Source of the DNA: Dehalococcoidia bacterium
Lineage (GTDB): Bacteria > Chloroflexota > Dehalococcoidia > Lucifugimonadales > GCA-002694895
Reading direction: 5' to 3'
Assembly (NCBI GenBank): GCA_029936815.1
Contig: JAPYRX010000014.1
Coordinates: 1-37,396 of the forward strand
DNA: 37,396 bases
Shown: one piece after another, positions 1 to 8,029 of the stretch
Numbering within the stretch: position 1 is the stretch's first letter
Layout of the letters: each line of letters begins with the position of its first letter
The notes under the pieces: model-generated
What the model saw: the letters and a program-made list of their open reading frames with translations, nothing else
What the model was told of the DNA's origin: nothing
Databases searched by the model: none
Position numbers and translations under genes: made by a program

Positions 1-119
1 ATTTTAATGGTTGCAATTAAAAATAAAAAATAAGTAATAATCGATGATATACACCCATATGGTTTGAACAAAATCTTTTTCTCCTATAACATAAATATAA
101 ATTTTGAAGAGGTGAAATT

Positions 120-1595
120 ATGAATAAAAAATACTTATTAAAAAATGCTACGATATTTGATGGTGCCGGGTCAAATCCATTTAACGGGAATGTTTTAATA
201 GAAAACGGCAAAATAGTAGAAGTTGGGAATATTAATAACGTTGATGCTGAAATAATTGATATAAATGGTAAAGCTTTGGCTCCAGGTTTTATTGATATGC
301 ACTCACATGATGATGTTGCAATGTTTATTTATCCTGATATGGATTTTAAACTAATGCAAGGCGTAACAACTAATGTTAATGGTAATTGTGGATCAGGGGT
401 TATTCCTCACAGTAGTGCAGACATTGTAAATTGGTATCCCAATCTTGAAGGAATCCCAGAATGGAGTTCATATGGAGAATATTCAGATTTGGTAAACAAA
501 TCGAAAACGAGTGTTCACTCAGCGTTTCTTGTTGGGCATGGTCCTATTCGTAAAGCTACAACAGGGAATGAAGAACGTATGCCTACAAAATCTGAATTTG
601 ACACAATGAAAGCATGGATAAAAGAAGGGATGGAAGAAGGCGCTGTTGGTATGTCTACAGGATTGATTTATGAACCCGGAAGATATTCTAATACAGAAGA
701 GTTAATTGAACTTACAAAAACTATATCACCTTATAATGGGGTTTATTTTAGTCATATGCGAAACGAGGCAGGAAATTTAATTCAATCTGTAGAAGAGACA
801 ATTAAAATAGGAGAAGAAGCAGGATGTTCGATAGAGATATCTCATCATAAGGTATCTGGGCAAGAAAATTGGGGAAAATCTGTTGAATCTTTAAATACGA
901 TAGATGAAGCAAGAAGTAGAGGATTGAATGTACATTCAGATCAATATCCTTATAATGCAGGCAGTACTTCCTTATTTGCTTTAGTACAAAACAATGCATT
1001 TACTACAGGCGATGGAGGAATGGGTTCTCAAACTGGAGATAAAGTAACAATTGCAGGATCTAGCGTAGACCCTTCTTTAGTTGGCAAAACTCTGGGTGAT
1101 TTATGTGACGAATTTGACTTACCAGAACAAGAAGCAGCACAAAAGATATTAAAAACAGACCCAGGTATATTTATAGTTACCGAAGGCATGGTTGAAGATG
1201 ATATTGCAAGAATATTGGCTCATCCCACTACTATGATTGGATCTGATGGAGTTCCTCTACCTGGAAATCCGCATCCAAGATTATACGGATGCTTTCCTAG
1301 AGTACTAGGTAAATATTCTAGAGAGGATGGTGTTATTAGCATGGAAGAAGCAATACATAAAATGACAGGACTATCTGCTGAGAAAGCAAATTTAAATGAT
1401 AGAGGTTTAATTAAACCTGGTTTAAATGCAGATATTGTTATATTCGATGAAGATACAATTATTGATAAAGCAACATACGATAATCCTAGAGTGTATCCAG
1501 AAGGTATAATACATATTTTTGTAGATGGAGAATTATCAGTTAAAAATGGAAAGCAAACCGAAGTTAGAGCAGGTAAAGTTGCAAGAAGATCTTAA
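120..1595 (+). CDS. N-acyl-D-amino-acid deacylase family amidohydrolase
   Basis: This 491-residue metal-dependent amidohydrolase of the D-aminoacylase/dihydroorotase-like family is expected to cleave N-acyl groups from D-amino acids or related amides in the cytoplasm. The metal-binding HxH is in GFIDMHSHDD (H61, H63). The family Cys that bridges metal in D-aminoacylases is present in NVNGNCGSG. Further ligands are plausible in YFSHMRNEA, EISHHKVSG and MIGSDG. Length is usual for the family and no signal peptide is seen. The start is supported by GAAGAGGTG six bases upstream (106-114). The gene overlaps the stop of the convergent exported-protein gene by 4 nt. A paralogue lies at 27168-28775. 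The exact substrate cannot be read from sequence. Confidence 0.88.
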   Translation: MNKKYLLKNATIFDGAGSNPFNGNVLIENGKIVEVGNINNVDAEIIDINGKALAPGFIDMHSHDDVAMFIYPDMDFKLMQGVTTNVNGNCGSGVIPHSSADIVNWYPNLEGIPEWSSYGEYSDLVNKSKTSVHSAFLVGHGPIRKATTGNEERMPTKSEFDTMKAWIKEGMEEGAVGMSTGLIYEPGRYSNTEELIELTKTISPYNGVYFSHMRNEAGNLIQSVEETIKIGEEAGCSIEISHHKVSGQENWGKSVESLNTIDEARSRGLNVHSDQYPYNAGSTSLFALVQNNAFTTGDGGMGSQTGDKVTIAGSSVDPSLVGKTLGDLCDEFDLPEQEAAQKILKTDPGIFIVTEGMVEDDIARILAHPTTMIGSDGVPLPGNPHPRLYGCFPRVLGKYSREDGVISMEEAIHKMTGLSAEKANLNDRGLIKPGLNADIVIFDEDTIIDKATYDNPRVYPEGIIHIFVDGELSVKNGKQTEVRAGKVARRS

Positions 1596-2185
1596 TCGTT
1601 TATAGTAATTTCTTGGGCTTTAAATACTGAGCCTTCATTATTTCCTGAAACAGAAATAGTTTTGTCTGTTAATAATTTTGACTTGTCAGAAATCGAGTTG
1701 GTTGTAATAATTGTTGATTGATCGAAATTTATTTGCACAATACCTTTCTGAGTTTCAAGACTGATTTGATTGTTTTCTATTTTTATGATTTGACCAGAAA
1801 TATTCTTGATATCAGAGAACATTCCAGAATTTGGAAAGTTTTGCTGCATCCCGCCCATTATTCCCATCGCATTGGATGATTGATTGTTTTCTGAAAGACC
1901 TGATCTGATTTTTTTTCTCAAATCTTCTGGTATCTCATCTCTGCTTATTTCTCCAGATTTTACTTTTGCAAGTAATGCTTCTTCTTCTTTAGTAAATTGT
2001 GAAGTTTTACTATCCGATTTTGACTTAGCGTCTTCTCCTGGAGGGTATAATTTCATGAATTCTTTTCCACCATTAATCGCCATGTCAATTTTAGTACTTA
2101 CATTATCATTTCCATTGTAAAATCCTATAGAATAAGATCCTCCAATTAAAATAATAGTAGCTAACATAAATATGAATATTTTCAT
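1592..2185 (-). CDS. Exported DUF5666-like protein, last gene of MacAB-like operon
   Basis: This 197-residue protein has an N-terminal hydrophobic segment (about residues 3-22) acting as a signal or anchor. A charged, low-complexity middle follows, rich in Lys, Glu and Ser (about 50-100). The C-terminal beta-rich part (about 127-197) has the pattern ISGQIIKIENNQISLET and resembles the DUF5666-type small beta domain. No catalytic motif is visible. A good AAGGAGA ribosome site precedes the ATG. The gene starts 9 nt after the MacB-like permease, so it should be the fourth gene of that transporter operon. A periplasmic or cell-surface accessory role is inference. The family assignment is tentative. 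Confidence 0.7.
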   Translation of the reverse strand: MKIFIFMLATIILIGGSYSIGFYNGNDNVSTKIDMAINGGKEFMKLYPPGEDAKSKSDSKTSQFTKEEEALLAKVKSGEISRDEIPEDLRKKIRSGLSENNQSSNAMGIMGGMQQNFPNSGMFSDIKNISGQIIKIENNQISLETQKGIVQINFDQSTIITTNSISDKSKLLTDKTISVSGNNEGSVFKAQEITIND

Positions 2186-2194
2186 TTTTTCTCC

Positions 2195-3430
2195 TTATTG
2201 ATATCTTAATGCATCTACTGGCTGTAATTTGGAAGCTCTAACCGCTGGGAAAATCCCAAAAAATAATCCTGTAATTGCAGATACTCCAAATGATAATAAT
2301 ACTATGTCTAGAGTAAATTCAGTGTTGAAAAGGTCATCTCCTATTTTAACTTGTCCAATAAAATATAATGATACCCATCCTAAGAATATACCCACCATTC
2401 CTCCTAAGCTACTTAGTACTATGGATTCCGAAACAAATTGTAACAATATATCTTTTCTTTTTGCACCAAGGCTTTTTCGTATTCCTATTTCTCTTGTTCT
2501 TTCAGTCACAGAAACTAACATTATATTCATTACACCAATTCCTCCTACCAATAATGAAATACCCGCTACGGCACCAAGAAATATGGTTATTCCTTGTGTA
2601 ATAGTCTGAAAAGTTTCAAGAATATCTTGTTGATTTAGTATCTGGAAATCATCGTCTTCATCTGCTCCAATCTTATGATTAAATCTTAATACACTAGTTG
2701 CTTCTAAAAGAGCTTTGTTCACACTTTCTGAATTTATAGCCTCCACAACAATAGAATTTAAATTCACTGTGCCTGGCGTCGTATTATTACTTGAAAATCT
2801 GAAATGTGCAGTAGTTACTGGAATTAAGGCTCTATCATCTATACTGACACCTCCGAATCCTCCTCCTTTTTCTTTTAATACCCCAATCACCATCATACTT
2901 CTTCCGTTAATTTTTACATATTGACCAATTGGATTCCTATTTCCTAGTAATTCATTAGCTGCTTTGAAACCTAATACAGCTACTTCAGATATATTTTCCA
3001 CATGTATGTCTGATAAAAAACTTCCATATTTCATTTCTAGGTTACGTACATCTTTATAGTTTTGAGTAATCCCGTAAACTTGAGTATACTTCCAATTGTT
3101 TCCGAAATTTAATTTGCCCATCTGTATTAGTTCAGGAGTTACAGATTTGATAGAAGTATTTTTTCTTTCATCGGCAAGAACTTGAACATCTTTTAAAGAT
3201 ATAATTGTTTGTGCACCTGATCTTGAATCTCTTGACGGGCTAATGAATATTAAATTTGTTCCTAAAGATTCAATGGTATCTGTCACGGACTTTTCAAATC
3301 CTTTTCCCATACCCATCAATGATATTACTGACAGTATTCCAATGATAATTCCAAGTAAAGTTAACCCTGATCGGAGTTTATTTGTACTTAATGAATTTAT
3401 TGAGGTTTTCAAAATTGTATAAAAATTCAT
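2195..3430 (-). CDS. MacB-type ABC transporter permease (FtsX domain)
   Basis: This 411-residue integral membrane protein of the MacB/FtsX type works with the ATPase encoded just upstream. It has an N-terminal transmembrane helix (about 20-45), a large extracytoplasmic MacB_PCD-like domain (about 50-270), then three C-terminal helices typical of FtsX. The signature stretch VSVTERTREIGIRKSLGAK follows the second helix and is highly characteristic. Such permeases act in mechanotransmission rather than as classic channels, moving substrates or coupling to an adaptor. The ATG overlaps the ATPase stop (ATGA), which indicates translational coupling. The substrate, such as an antibiotic, peptide or lipid, is unknown. 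Confidence 0.93.
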   Translation of the reverse strand: MNFYTILKTSINSLSTNKLRSGLTLLGIIIGILSVISLMGMGKGFEKSVTDTIESLGTNLIFISPSRDSRSGAQTIISLKDVQVLADERKNTSIKSVTPELIQMGKLNFGNNWKYTQVYGITQNYKDVRNLEMKYGSFLSDIHVENISEVAVLGFKAANELLGNRNPIGQYVKINGRSMMVIGVLKEKGGGFGGVSIDDRALIPVTTAHFRFSSNNTTPGTVNLNSIVVEAINSESVNKALLEATSVLRFNHKIGADEDDDFQILNQQDILETFQTITQGITIFLGAVAGISLLVGGIGVMNIMLVSVTERTREIGIRKSLGAKRKDILLQFVSESIVLSSLGGMVGIFLGWVSLYFIGQVKIGDDLFNTEFTLDIVLLSFGVSAITGLFFGIFPAVRASKLQPVDALRYQ

Positions 3431-4101
3431 TTAATGGATTCATCCTTTATAACTTCTCCATCTCTGAAAGAAATAATTCGGTTTGTTTGTTCTGCAATGT
3501 GCGGTTCATGAGTAACTATTAGCACAGTGATTTGTGATTCAGAATTTAATCCACTAAGAATTTCCATAATCTCACTTCCAGTTTTAGTGTCTAACGCACC
3601 AGTTGGTTCATCAGCCAGTACGATACGAGGATTTTTCACTAATGCTCTTGCTATCGATACTCTTTGCTGCTCTCCTCCAGACATTTCTACAGGTTTGTGA
3701 CCCATTCTATCTTTAAGTCCTACTTTTTCTAGAGCTATTTCTGCTTTTTCTTTATTATTTGAATTACTGATATAAGATAAGCCCATCATTACATTATCAA
3801 TTGCACTTATTCTTGGAAGTAAGTTGTATGTTTGAAATATAAAGCCAACTTTTTCGCCTCTGATTTCAGACAATTGATTATCTGTGAGACTTCCTATTTC
3901 TGTTCCATCTAAAAAATATTCTCCTGTTGAGGGGATGTCTAAGCACCCTAGAATATTCATCATTGTTGATTTTCCTGAACCTGATGGTCCCATTATAGAA
4001 ACAAATTCCCCTTGATTGATATTTAAACTTACTGATTTCACAGCATTCACTTGAATTCCCGATAGTTCGTAAATTTTTGAAACATTATTAAGTTTTATCA
4101 T
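3427..4101 (-). CDS. MacB/LolD-type ABC transporter ATPase
   Basis: This 224-residue ABC ATPase has Walker A GPSGSGKST (about 39-47), signature MSGGEQQR, Walker B RIVLADEPTGALD and the switch His in LIVTHEPH. Size and sequence match the MacB/LolD/FtsE-like group that pairs with FtsX-type permeases. The gene overlaps the upstream adaptor gene and the downstream permease gene by 4 nt each (ATGA), so the three should be made as one unit. It energises the permease from the cytoplasmic face. Confidence 0.95.
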   Translation of the reverse strand: MIKLNNVSKIYELSGIQVNAVKSVSLNINQGEFVSIMGPSGSGKSTMMNILGCLDIPSTGEYFLDGTEIGSLTDNQLSEIRGEKVGFIFQTYNLLPRISAIDNVMMGLSYISNSNNKEKAEIALEKVGLKDRMGHKPVEMSGGEQQRVSIARALVKNPRIVLADEPTGALDTKTGSEIMEILSGLNSESQITVLIVTHEPHIAEQTNRIISFRDGEVIKDESIK

Positions 4102-6149
4102 TTGTTATCTTGTCTTGAATTATTATTTCTTTGTTCTGCTGAAGGAGGCCCACCTCGTATGTCTGTTGTGGGGATATCCGGGACTTCCATAACAATCATA
4201 TCTTCAGAATTTATTCCTGAAATTACTTCAACCCAATTGGAATCAGAATTCCCAATTTCGACATTTTTTTCAGTTATTTGTCCATTATTTATGACTTTAA
4301 CAGTTGGATTGTCAAAAGTTCCATATAAACTTTGAATAGGTATTAAATTTATATTGTACTTAGCTTTAGTTATAACTCTAGCTGTTGCACTTAATCCATC
4401 TTTTAAATTAATACTGCTCGGGATACTCACATCTATTTTTGCTGTAAACGTTGTTACTCCTCCTGATGAATTACTAGCAGAAGCCACTGAATTTAATTTA
4501 CCTGCAAGTTTTATATCTCTCAATGCGTCAGTTATAATAACTGCTTCTAAACCACTTGAAAGGTATAAGATATCCACTTCGTCAACATCTCCAATGAATT
4601 CGACTGTTTGAGGGTTTGCTATTGTTATAATTGATTGAACTGCAGTAATATTATCACCATCTGTTTTAAATATTTCAGTTATTATCCCATCGTAAGGAGC
4701 TACAAGAATTGCTCCATTCAATATTTTCTCAGCATTTTCTAGTAAAGCTTCAGAATTTGATAATTCAGCTTTTTTCAAATTAACAGATTCTTGGAATTTT
4801 GTAACATTTAAAGTTAGAATATCGATGTCCAATTGCGTAGGATTTTCGAGGTTGTCTAAATCATCTTTCAGATTGTTAAGAGATTCTTTGTGCACTAAAA
4901 GTTGGTCTCTTAATTGTTTTTCTTTATCTGTTTGTGATCTGGATAATATTTCCTCATAAATTTGCTTAGCTGTTCTATAAAGTGATAATTTACTGCTATA
5001 TGTGCTTTGTGCTGTATCTATAGCTTTTTGTTTTTCAAGGTTTTTTTCATTTAGTGTTTTGATTGATTGAATATATCTATCCCAATAATCCTCTAATGAT
5101 TTTTCGATACAAGTTTTTGCTATTGATGAAGTCCCAATTGTTTGTATTGGTAAATTAGGAGTATTTTTACAATCAATCCATATTTGTGAAGAAGATGATT
5201 CCTTTCCAATAGTTTCTGGAGAAAGATGTAACCATCCATAAATAGTTAATTCATTTAAATCTGTTGATTTATTATCAAGCGGAAGGAGATATTTATCTCT
5301 CAATATTGTTGACTCGTTAAATATTTTGTGTAAATCTGTATTCCATTTTTTCAATAAATCATTGAGTGAAACTAAGTACTTGTCATTTTTCTCAATACCA
5401 AACCATTTATTTAACTCATTTAAATAATCATCTTTTGTTTCAATGATTTTTTCCTCATGTGGTTTGATATTTGTTTCCCATTGAGATGTTGTTATATCTA
5501 GAGATTTAGAAGCGTTGTTTTTGGTATATAACGCAACTTCATGATTAGATTTTGCATTGTCTAAATCAACTTGTTTCCCCGAATCGAGATAGAAAGCCAA
5601 GTTAAATTCAGCTTTTGAGATATTAATTTTCGCATCAGAAATAGCTTTTTCTTTTAATGCAATAAGATTAGAATCGCCTTCAGAAGTGGTATCTAATTCT
5701 TCAATTACTTCTTTAAGCTGTGATTCACTAACTTTTAGGGAATATTTTGCCGCTGCTATATCTGATTTAGCTTTAGCTACATTTTTACGTAATTCAGACA
5801 TTTTTATTTCTTCTAGTTGAGCTAGTTTAGTTCCCTTAGTAACTATATCATTTTCATCAACAAATACACTTGATATTTTACCTGAGCTTAAGAATTTCAA
5901 TGAATCTACTTCAGAAAATTTCAGTTGCCCAGTTATAGATACTTCTGATATAAGATCTCCTTTTTGCATGCTTATTATTTGTTGAGACTCATTTACAATT
6001 GTGTTTTCAGAGCCCACATAATTTTTAAATACATAAACAGACGTTAGAGTTCCAAGTATAAAAAATGTTGATACGAGGCTTAATTTACCTACTGTTGTAA
6101 ATTTAAATTTTCGCAGCAGATTAAAAATTCCCGATAATTGTAGTCTCAA
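4098..6149 (-). CDS. Long HlyD/MacA-like periplasmic adaptor subunit
   Basis: This 683-residue membrane-anchored adaptor is the first gene of a MacAB-like cassette. It has a short cytoplasmic N terminus, one transmembrane helix (about 22-41) and the first half of a lipoyl-like domain (about 70-115). A very long alpha-helical region (about 115-480) follows, then the second lipoyl half with APYDGIITEI, then beta-barrel and membrane-proximal domains to about 650, and a polar Gly/Pro/Asn tail. MacA is usually near 370 residues. The extra length is a helical hairpin with an inserted segment carrying the only two cysteines I see, C327 and C347. The start is TTG, supported by AGGAGA at 6155-6160. 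No TolC-like gene is present. Confidence 0.85.
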   Translation of the reverse strand: MRLQLSGIFNLLRKFKFTTVGKLSLVSTFFILGTLTSVYVFKNYVGSENTIVNESQQIISMQKGDLISEVSITGQLKFSEVDSLKFLSSGKISSVFVDENDIVTKGTKLAQLEEIKMSELRKNVAKAKSDIAAAKYSLKVSESQLKEVIEELDTTSEGDSNLIALKEKAISDAKINISKAEFNLAFYLDSGKQVDLDNAKSNHEVALYTKNNASKSLDITTSQWETNIKPHEEKIIETKDDYLNELNKWFGIEKNDKYLVSLNDLLKKWNTDLHKIFNESTILRDKYLLPLDNKSTDLNELTIYGWLHLSPETIGKESSSSQIWIDCKNTPNLPIQTIGTSSIAKTCIEKSLEDYWDRYIQSIKTLNEKNLEKQKAIDTAQSTYSSKLSLYRTAKQIYEEILSRSQTDKEKQLRDQLLVHKESLNNLKDDLDNLENPTQLDIDILTLNVTKFQESVNLKKAELSNSEALLENAEKILNGAILVAPYDGIITEIFKTDGDNITAVQSIITIANPQTVEFIGDVDEVDILYLSSGLEAVIITDALRDIKLAGKLNSVASASNSSGGVTTFTAKIDVSIPSSINLKDGLSATARVITKAKYNINLIPIQSLYGTFDNPTVKVINNGQITEKNVEIGNSDSNWVEVISGINSEDMIVMEVPDIPTTDIRGGPPSAEQRNNNSRQDNK

Positions 6150-6186
6150 GATTTTCTCCTAAAGATACTTAATAAAAAACTTGTTT

Positions 6187-6192
6187 ATTATA
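6187..6192 (-). promoter_or_regulatory. Candidate -10 box for the MacAB-like operon
   Basis: A perfect TATAAT reads on the minus strand about 38 nt upstream of the TTG start of the adaptor gene, leaving room for a short leader with the AGGAGA site. I do not see a convincing -35 at 17 nt spacing. The perfect AT palindrome at 6224-6241 lies just upstream and may be a regulatory site. Confidence 0.35.
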
Positions 6193-6223
6193 ACAAAAGA
6201 ATACTATATATTTTTACTGTTAA

Positions 6224-6241
6224 GATAATATTAATATTATC
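6224..6241. repeat. 18-bp perfect palindrome upstream of MacAB-like operon
   Basis: GATAATATTAATATTATC is a perfect inverted repeat. It sits between the end of the zinc-ribbon gene (6254) and the start of the adaptor gene (6149), upstream of the candidate -10 box. It could be an operator for a dimeric regulator or part of an AT-rich terminator hairpin. In DNA this AT-rich it may also be chance. Confidence 0.4.
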
Positions 6242-6253
6242 AACTTATTAATA

Positions 6254-6445
6254 TTAACTAGCTTTATTTAATTTCTTGAATTTGAATTTTGAACGTTTTA
6301 ATTTTTTTGTACTTTTTTTTTGGGAATAATCAACCCATCCACACATTATACAAGTAGGTTCAAAACTGTCGTGAGACACAATTGAACTACATTTAGGGCA
6401 ACTAGTATTTGATTTAGCTACGTTAATGAGATTTTTGTTGTTCAT
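6254..6445 (-). CDS. Small zinc-ribbon protein
   Basis: This 63-residue protein has four cysteines in a CxxC-x12-CxxC layout (C16, C19, C32, C35), as expected of a zinc ribbon. A very basic Lys/Arg/Phe-rich tail (about 43-63) could bind nucleic acid. A strong AAGGAGA ribosome site lies upstream of the ATG, which supports a real gene despite its size. It is divergent from the Smr-like gene at 6523 and stands as its own unit. I do not recognise a named family. RNA or ribosome binding is a guess from charge only. Confidence 0.7.
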   Translation of the reverse strand: MNNKNLINVAKSNTSCPKCSSIVSHDSFEPTCIMCGWVDYSQKKSTKKLKRSKFKFKKLNKAS

Positions 6446-6470
6446 ATTGTTCTCCTTTTATATAATCAAG

Positions 6471-6480
6471 TTGTCGACAA
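6471..6480. promoter_or_regulatory. TTGTCGACAA palindrome between divergent small genes
   Basis: A 10-bp perfect palindrome with an unusually GC-rich core for this DNA lies in the 77-bp gap between the divergent zinc-ribbon and Smr-like genes. The position suits an operator controlling one or both genes. No regulator gene is nearby to pair with it. Confidence 0.3.
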
Positions 6481-6522
6481 TTTATATTATTATTGTTAAG
6501 AAAAGATTAAGAATCATAATTT

Positions 6523-6756
6523 ATGAATGAAAACATATTAGACCTACATCGAGTTAAACATGAAGAAGCTGAAATTTTAATAGATAGATTTATTAATAAA
6601 TTATGGGATAAAAATATAAGGGTTCAAATCATTACCGGAAACTCTAAAGAAATGAAAAATATTGTTATAAATAAATTGGAATTTTATAAATTAGATTATA
6701 AAATCGGAGATTATTGGGATCCAAATAACAAAGGGTATATTTCAGTAGTTATTTGA
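6523..6756 (+). CDS. Small Smr-domain-like protein
   Basis: This 77-residue protein resembles a minimal Smr domain (the MutS2 C-terminal nuclease/RNA-binding fold). It begins with LDLHRVKHEEAE, matching the family LDLHG-x-x-x-x-x-A motif. A hydrophobic helix follows, then VQIITGNSKEMKNIV in place of the usual I-x-H/T-G-x-G loop. The second motif is degraded (ITGNS rather than HGKG), so activity is uncertain. The ribosome site is weak. Its stop lies inside the end of the convergent dienelactone hydrolase gene (8-nt overlap). The assignment rests on motif spacing. Confidence 0.65.
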   Translation: MNENILDLHRVKHEEAEILIDRFINKLWDKNIRVQIITGNSKEMKNIVINKLEFYKLDYKIGDYWDPNNKGYISVVI

Positions 6757-7417
6757 GATTTTCATTAAGAAATTTTATTGTTCTTTCAAACGATAATTCA
6801 GCAGCCTGTTTATTATAAATTTCAGGTCTTTCATCATTGAAAAAAGCATGTTCGGTTCCATCGTATATATGAAAAGTATGCTTAGCATTATATTTGTTTA
6901 ATTCTGATTTGATTTGATCCAAGGATTCAGTTGCTTTGTCGTGCTCTGCGTAGTGGCCTAGAATCGGACAATTTATTTGTGACCAATCTGGCTCTGCATT
7001 AATTAATACGCCATAATAGGGCACTGCTGCATCAATAACTTTTTGAGTTGCCATATACAATGCCAATCCACCACCCATACAGTAACCAATACATCCTATT
7101 TTATTATTTGAAATATAATTTTTATCTTTTAGAAAATTTATACCGGATATTATTTTTGTTGAAGAATCGCTTATTTTCAATTCCATCATCAATTTTTGTG
7201 CCTCATTTGGTTCTACTGTTGTTTGCCCGTCATATAAGTCTGGTGCTAATACAACAAACCCTTTTTTAGCGTATCTGTCCGCGACATGTTTTATATGATC
7301 AACTAAACCCCACCACTCTTGTAAAATGATTAGACCTGGCCCATTATCTGCGGAAGGTAATGATAAGTATCCTTGTAAATTGTTATTAATACCATATTTT
7401 ACTATTTCTCCATTCAT
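6749..7417 (-). CDS. Dienelactone hydrolase family protein
   Basis: This 222-residue alpha/beta hydrolase has the dienelactone hydrolase Cys nucleophile in GYCMGGG (C113) and plausible triad partners D160 (YAEHDKA) and H190 (GTEHAFF). The conserved Glu that holds the Cys is in LQEWWG (E35). Length and motifs fit carboxymethylenebutenolidase-like enzymes, which open lactone rings in aromatic catabolism. Many homologues have other ester substrates. It is cytoplasmic with no signal peptide. It is the last gene of the ABC/redoxin/RDD operon and overlaps the RDD stop by 4 nt (ATGA). Confidence 0.9.
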   Translation of the reverse strand: MNGEIVKYGINNNLQGYLSLPSADNGPGLIILQEWWGLVDHIKHVADRYAKKGFVVLAPDLYDGQTTVEPNEAQKLMMELKISDSSTKIISGINFLKDKNYISNNKIGCIGYCMGGGLALYMATQKVIDAAVPYYGVLINAEPDWSQINCPILGHYAEHDKATESLDQIKSELNKYNAKHTFHIYDGTEHAFFNDERPEIYNKQAAELSFERTIKFLNENLK

Positions 7418-8013
7418 CTCAAATCATTCCTATCATCAATTTCATTATTTATAATTACCATAGTGTTAGCTATCATGTCATGAATACATCTTCGGTCATT
7501 TCTAAAAACAAATAATATATCTACTATTTTTACTACCCAACCAACAAATGGGAAAAGCCCTATAATTCCTATTATCCAATCTCTAAGTACAACGTTTGTA
7601 AAAAATCCACCATAACTTCCATCTTTTTTTATTATTTTTATATTCATATATTTTTTACCTAGAGTTTGAGAAGTTGTTGATAGTAAATAGTATTGATATA
7701 TAAAATAAAATAGTAACCCAATAAGTGCAGCAAGAATAGATCCGCCACCTCCAAGAATGAATAGGACAGTCAAAGCAGGTATTACTATAGTAATAAATAA
7801 TAAAACAATATCTATAATTTTAGCAATTAGTCTTTTTGAACGACTTGCAAGAATAGCTTCATGTTCATAATCTATAGTAGATGAATTTTCTTCATTTGAG
7901 ATATTTGGTTCTTCTACTAAATTTATATTTAATTCAACTCCACAAACCTTACAAAATTTATCAAACTCATTAGATTTATTACCACATTCTTTACAATATA
8001 TTTGGTTTTGCAT
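7414..8013 (-). CDS. RDD family membrane protein with N-terminal zinc ribbon
   Basis: This 199-residue protein starts with a zinc ribbon (C7, C10, C21, C24; YCKEC and KFCKVCG), followed by an acidic linker. The RDD domain then begins with ASRSKRLIAKIIDIVLLF, the family's Arg/Asp signature. Three hydrophobic segments follow (about 65-85, 92-115, 145-170), and NDRRCIHDMIANTMVI matches the family C-terminal motif. RDD proteins are poorly understood membrane proteins, with transport roles suggested for some. The gene lies 16 nt after the redoxin gene and overlaps the dienelactone hydrolase gene. Confidence 0.87.
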   Translation of the reverse strand: MQNQIYCKECGNKSNEFDKFCKVCGVELNINLVEEPNISNEENSSTIDYEHEAILASRSKRLIAKIIDIVLLFITIVIPALTVLFILGGGGSILAALIGLLFYFIYQYYLLSTTSQTLGKKYMNIKIIKKDGSYGGFFTNVVLRDWIIGIIGLFPFVGWVVKIVDILFVFRNDRRCIHDMIANTMVIINNEIDDRNDLR

Positions 8014-8029
8014 TTAAATATTTAGTGAA

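Noticed and set aside
64-90. Promoter TTGAAC/TATAAC before the first deacylase
   Set aside because: The spacer is only 15 nt and neither box is close to consensus; not strong enough to list.
2229-2609. 126-residue plus-strand frame opposite the MacB-like permease
   Set aside because: It is antisense to a well-supported permease, with Pro/Thr/Asn-rich content and no motif.
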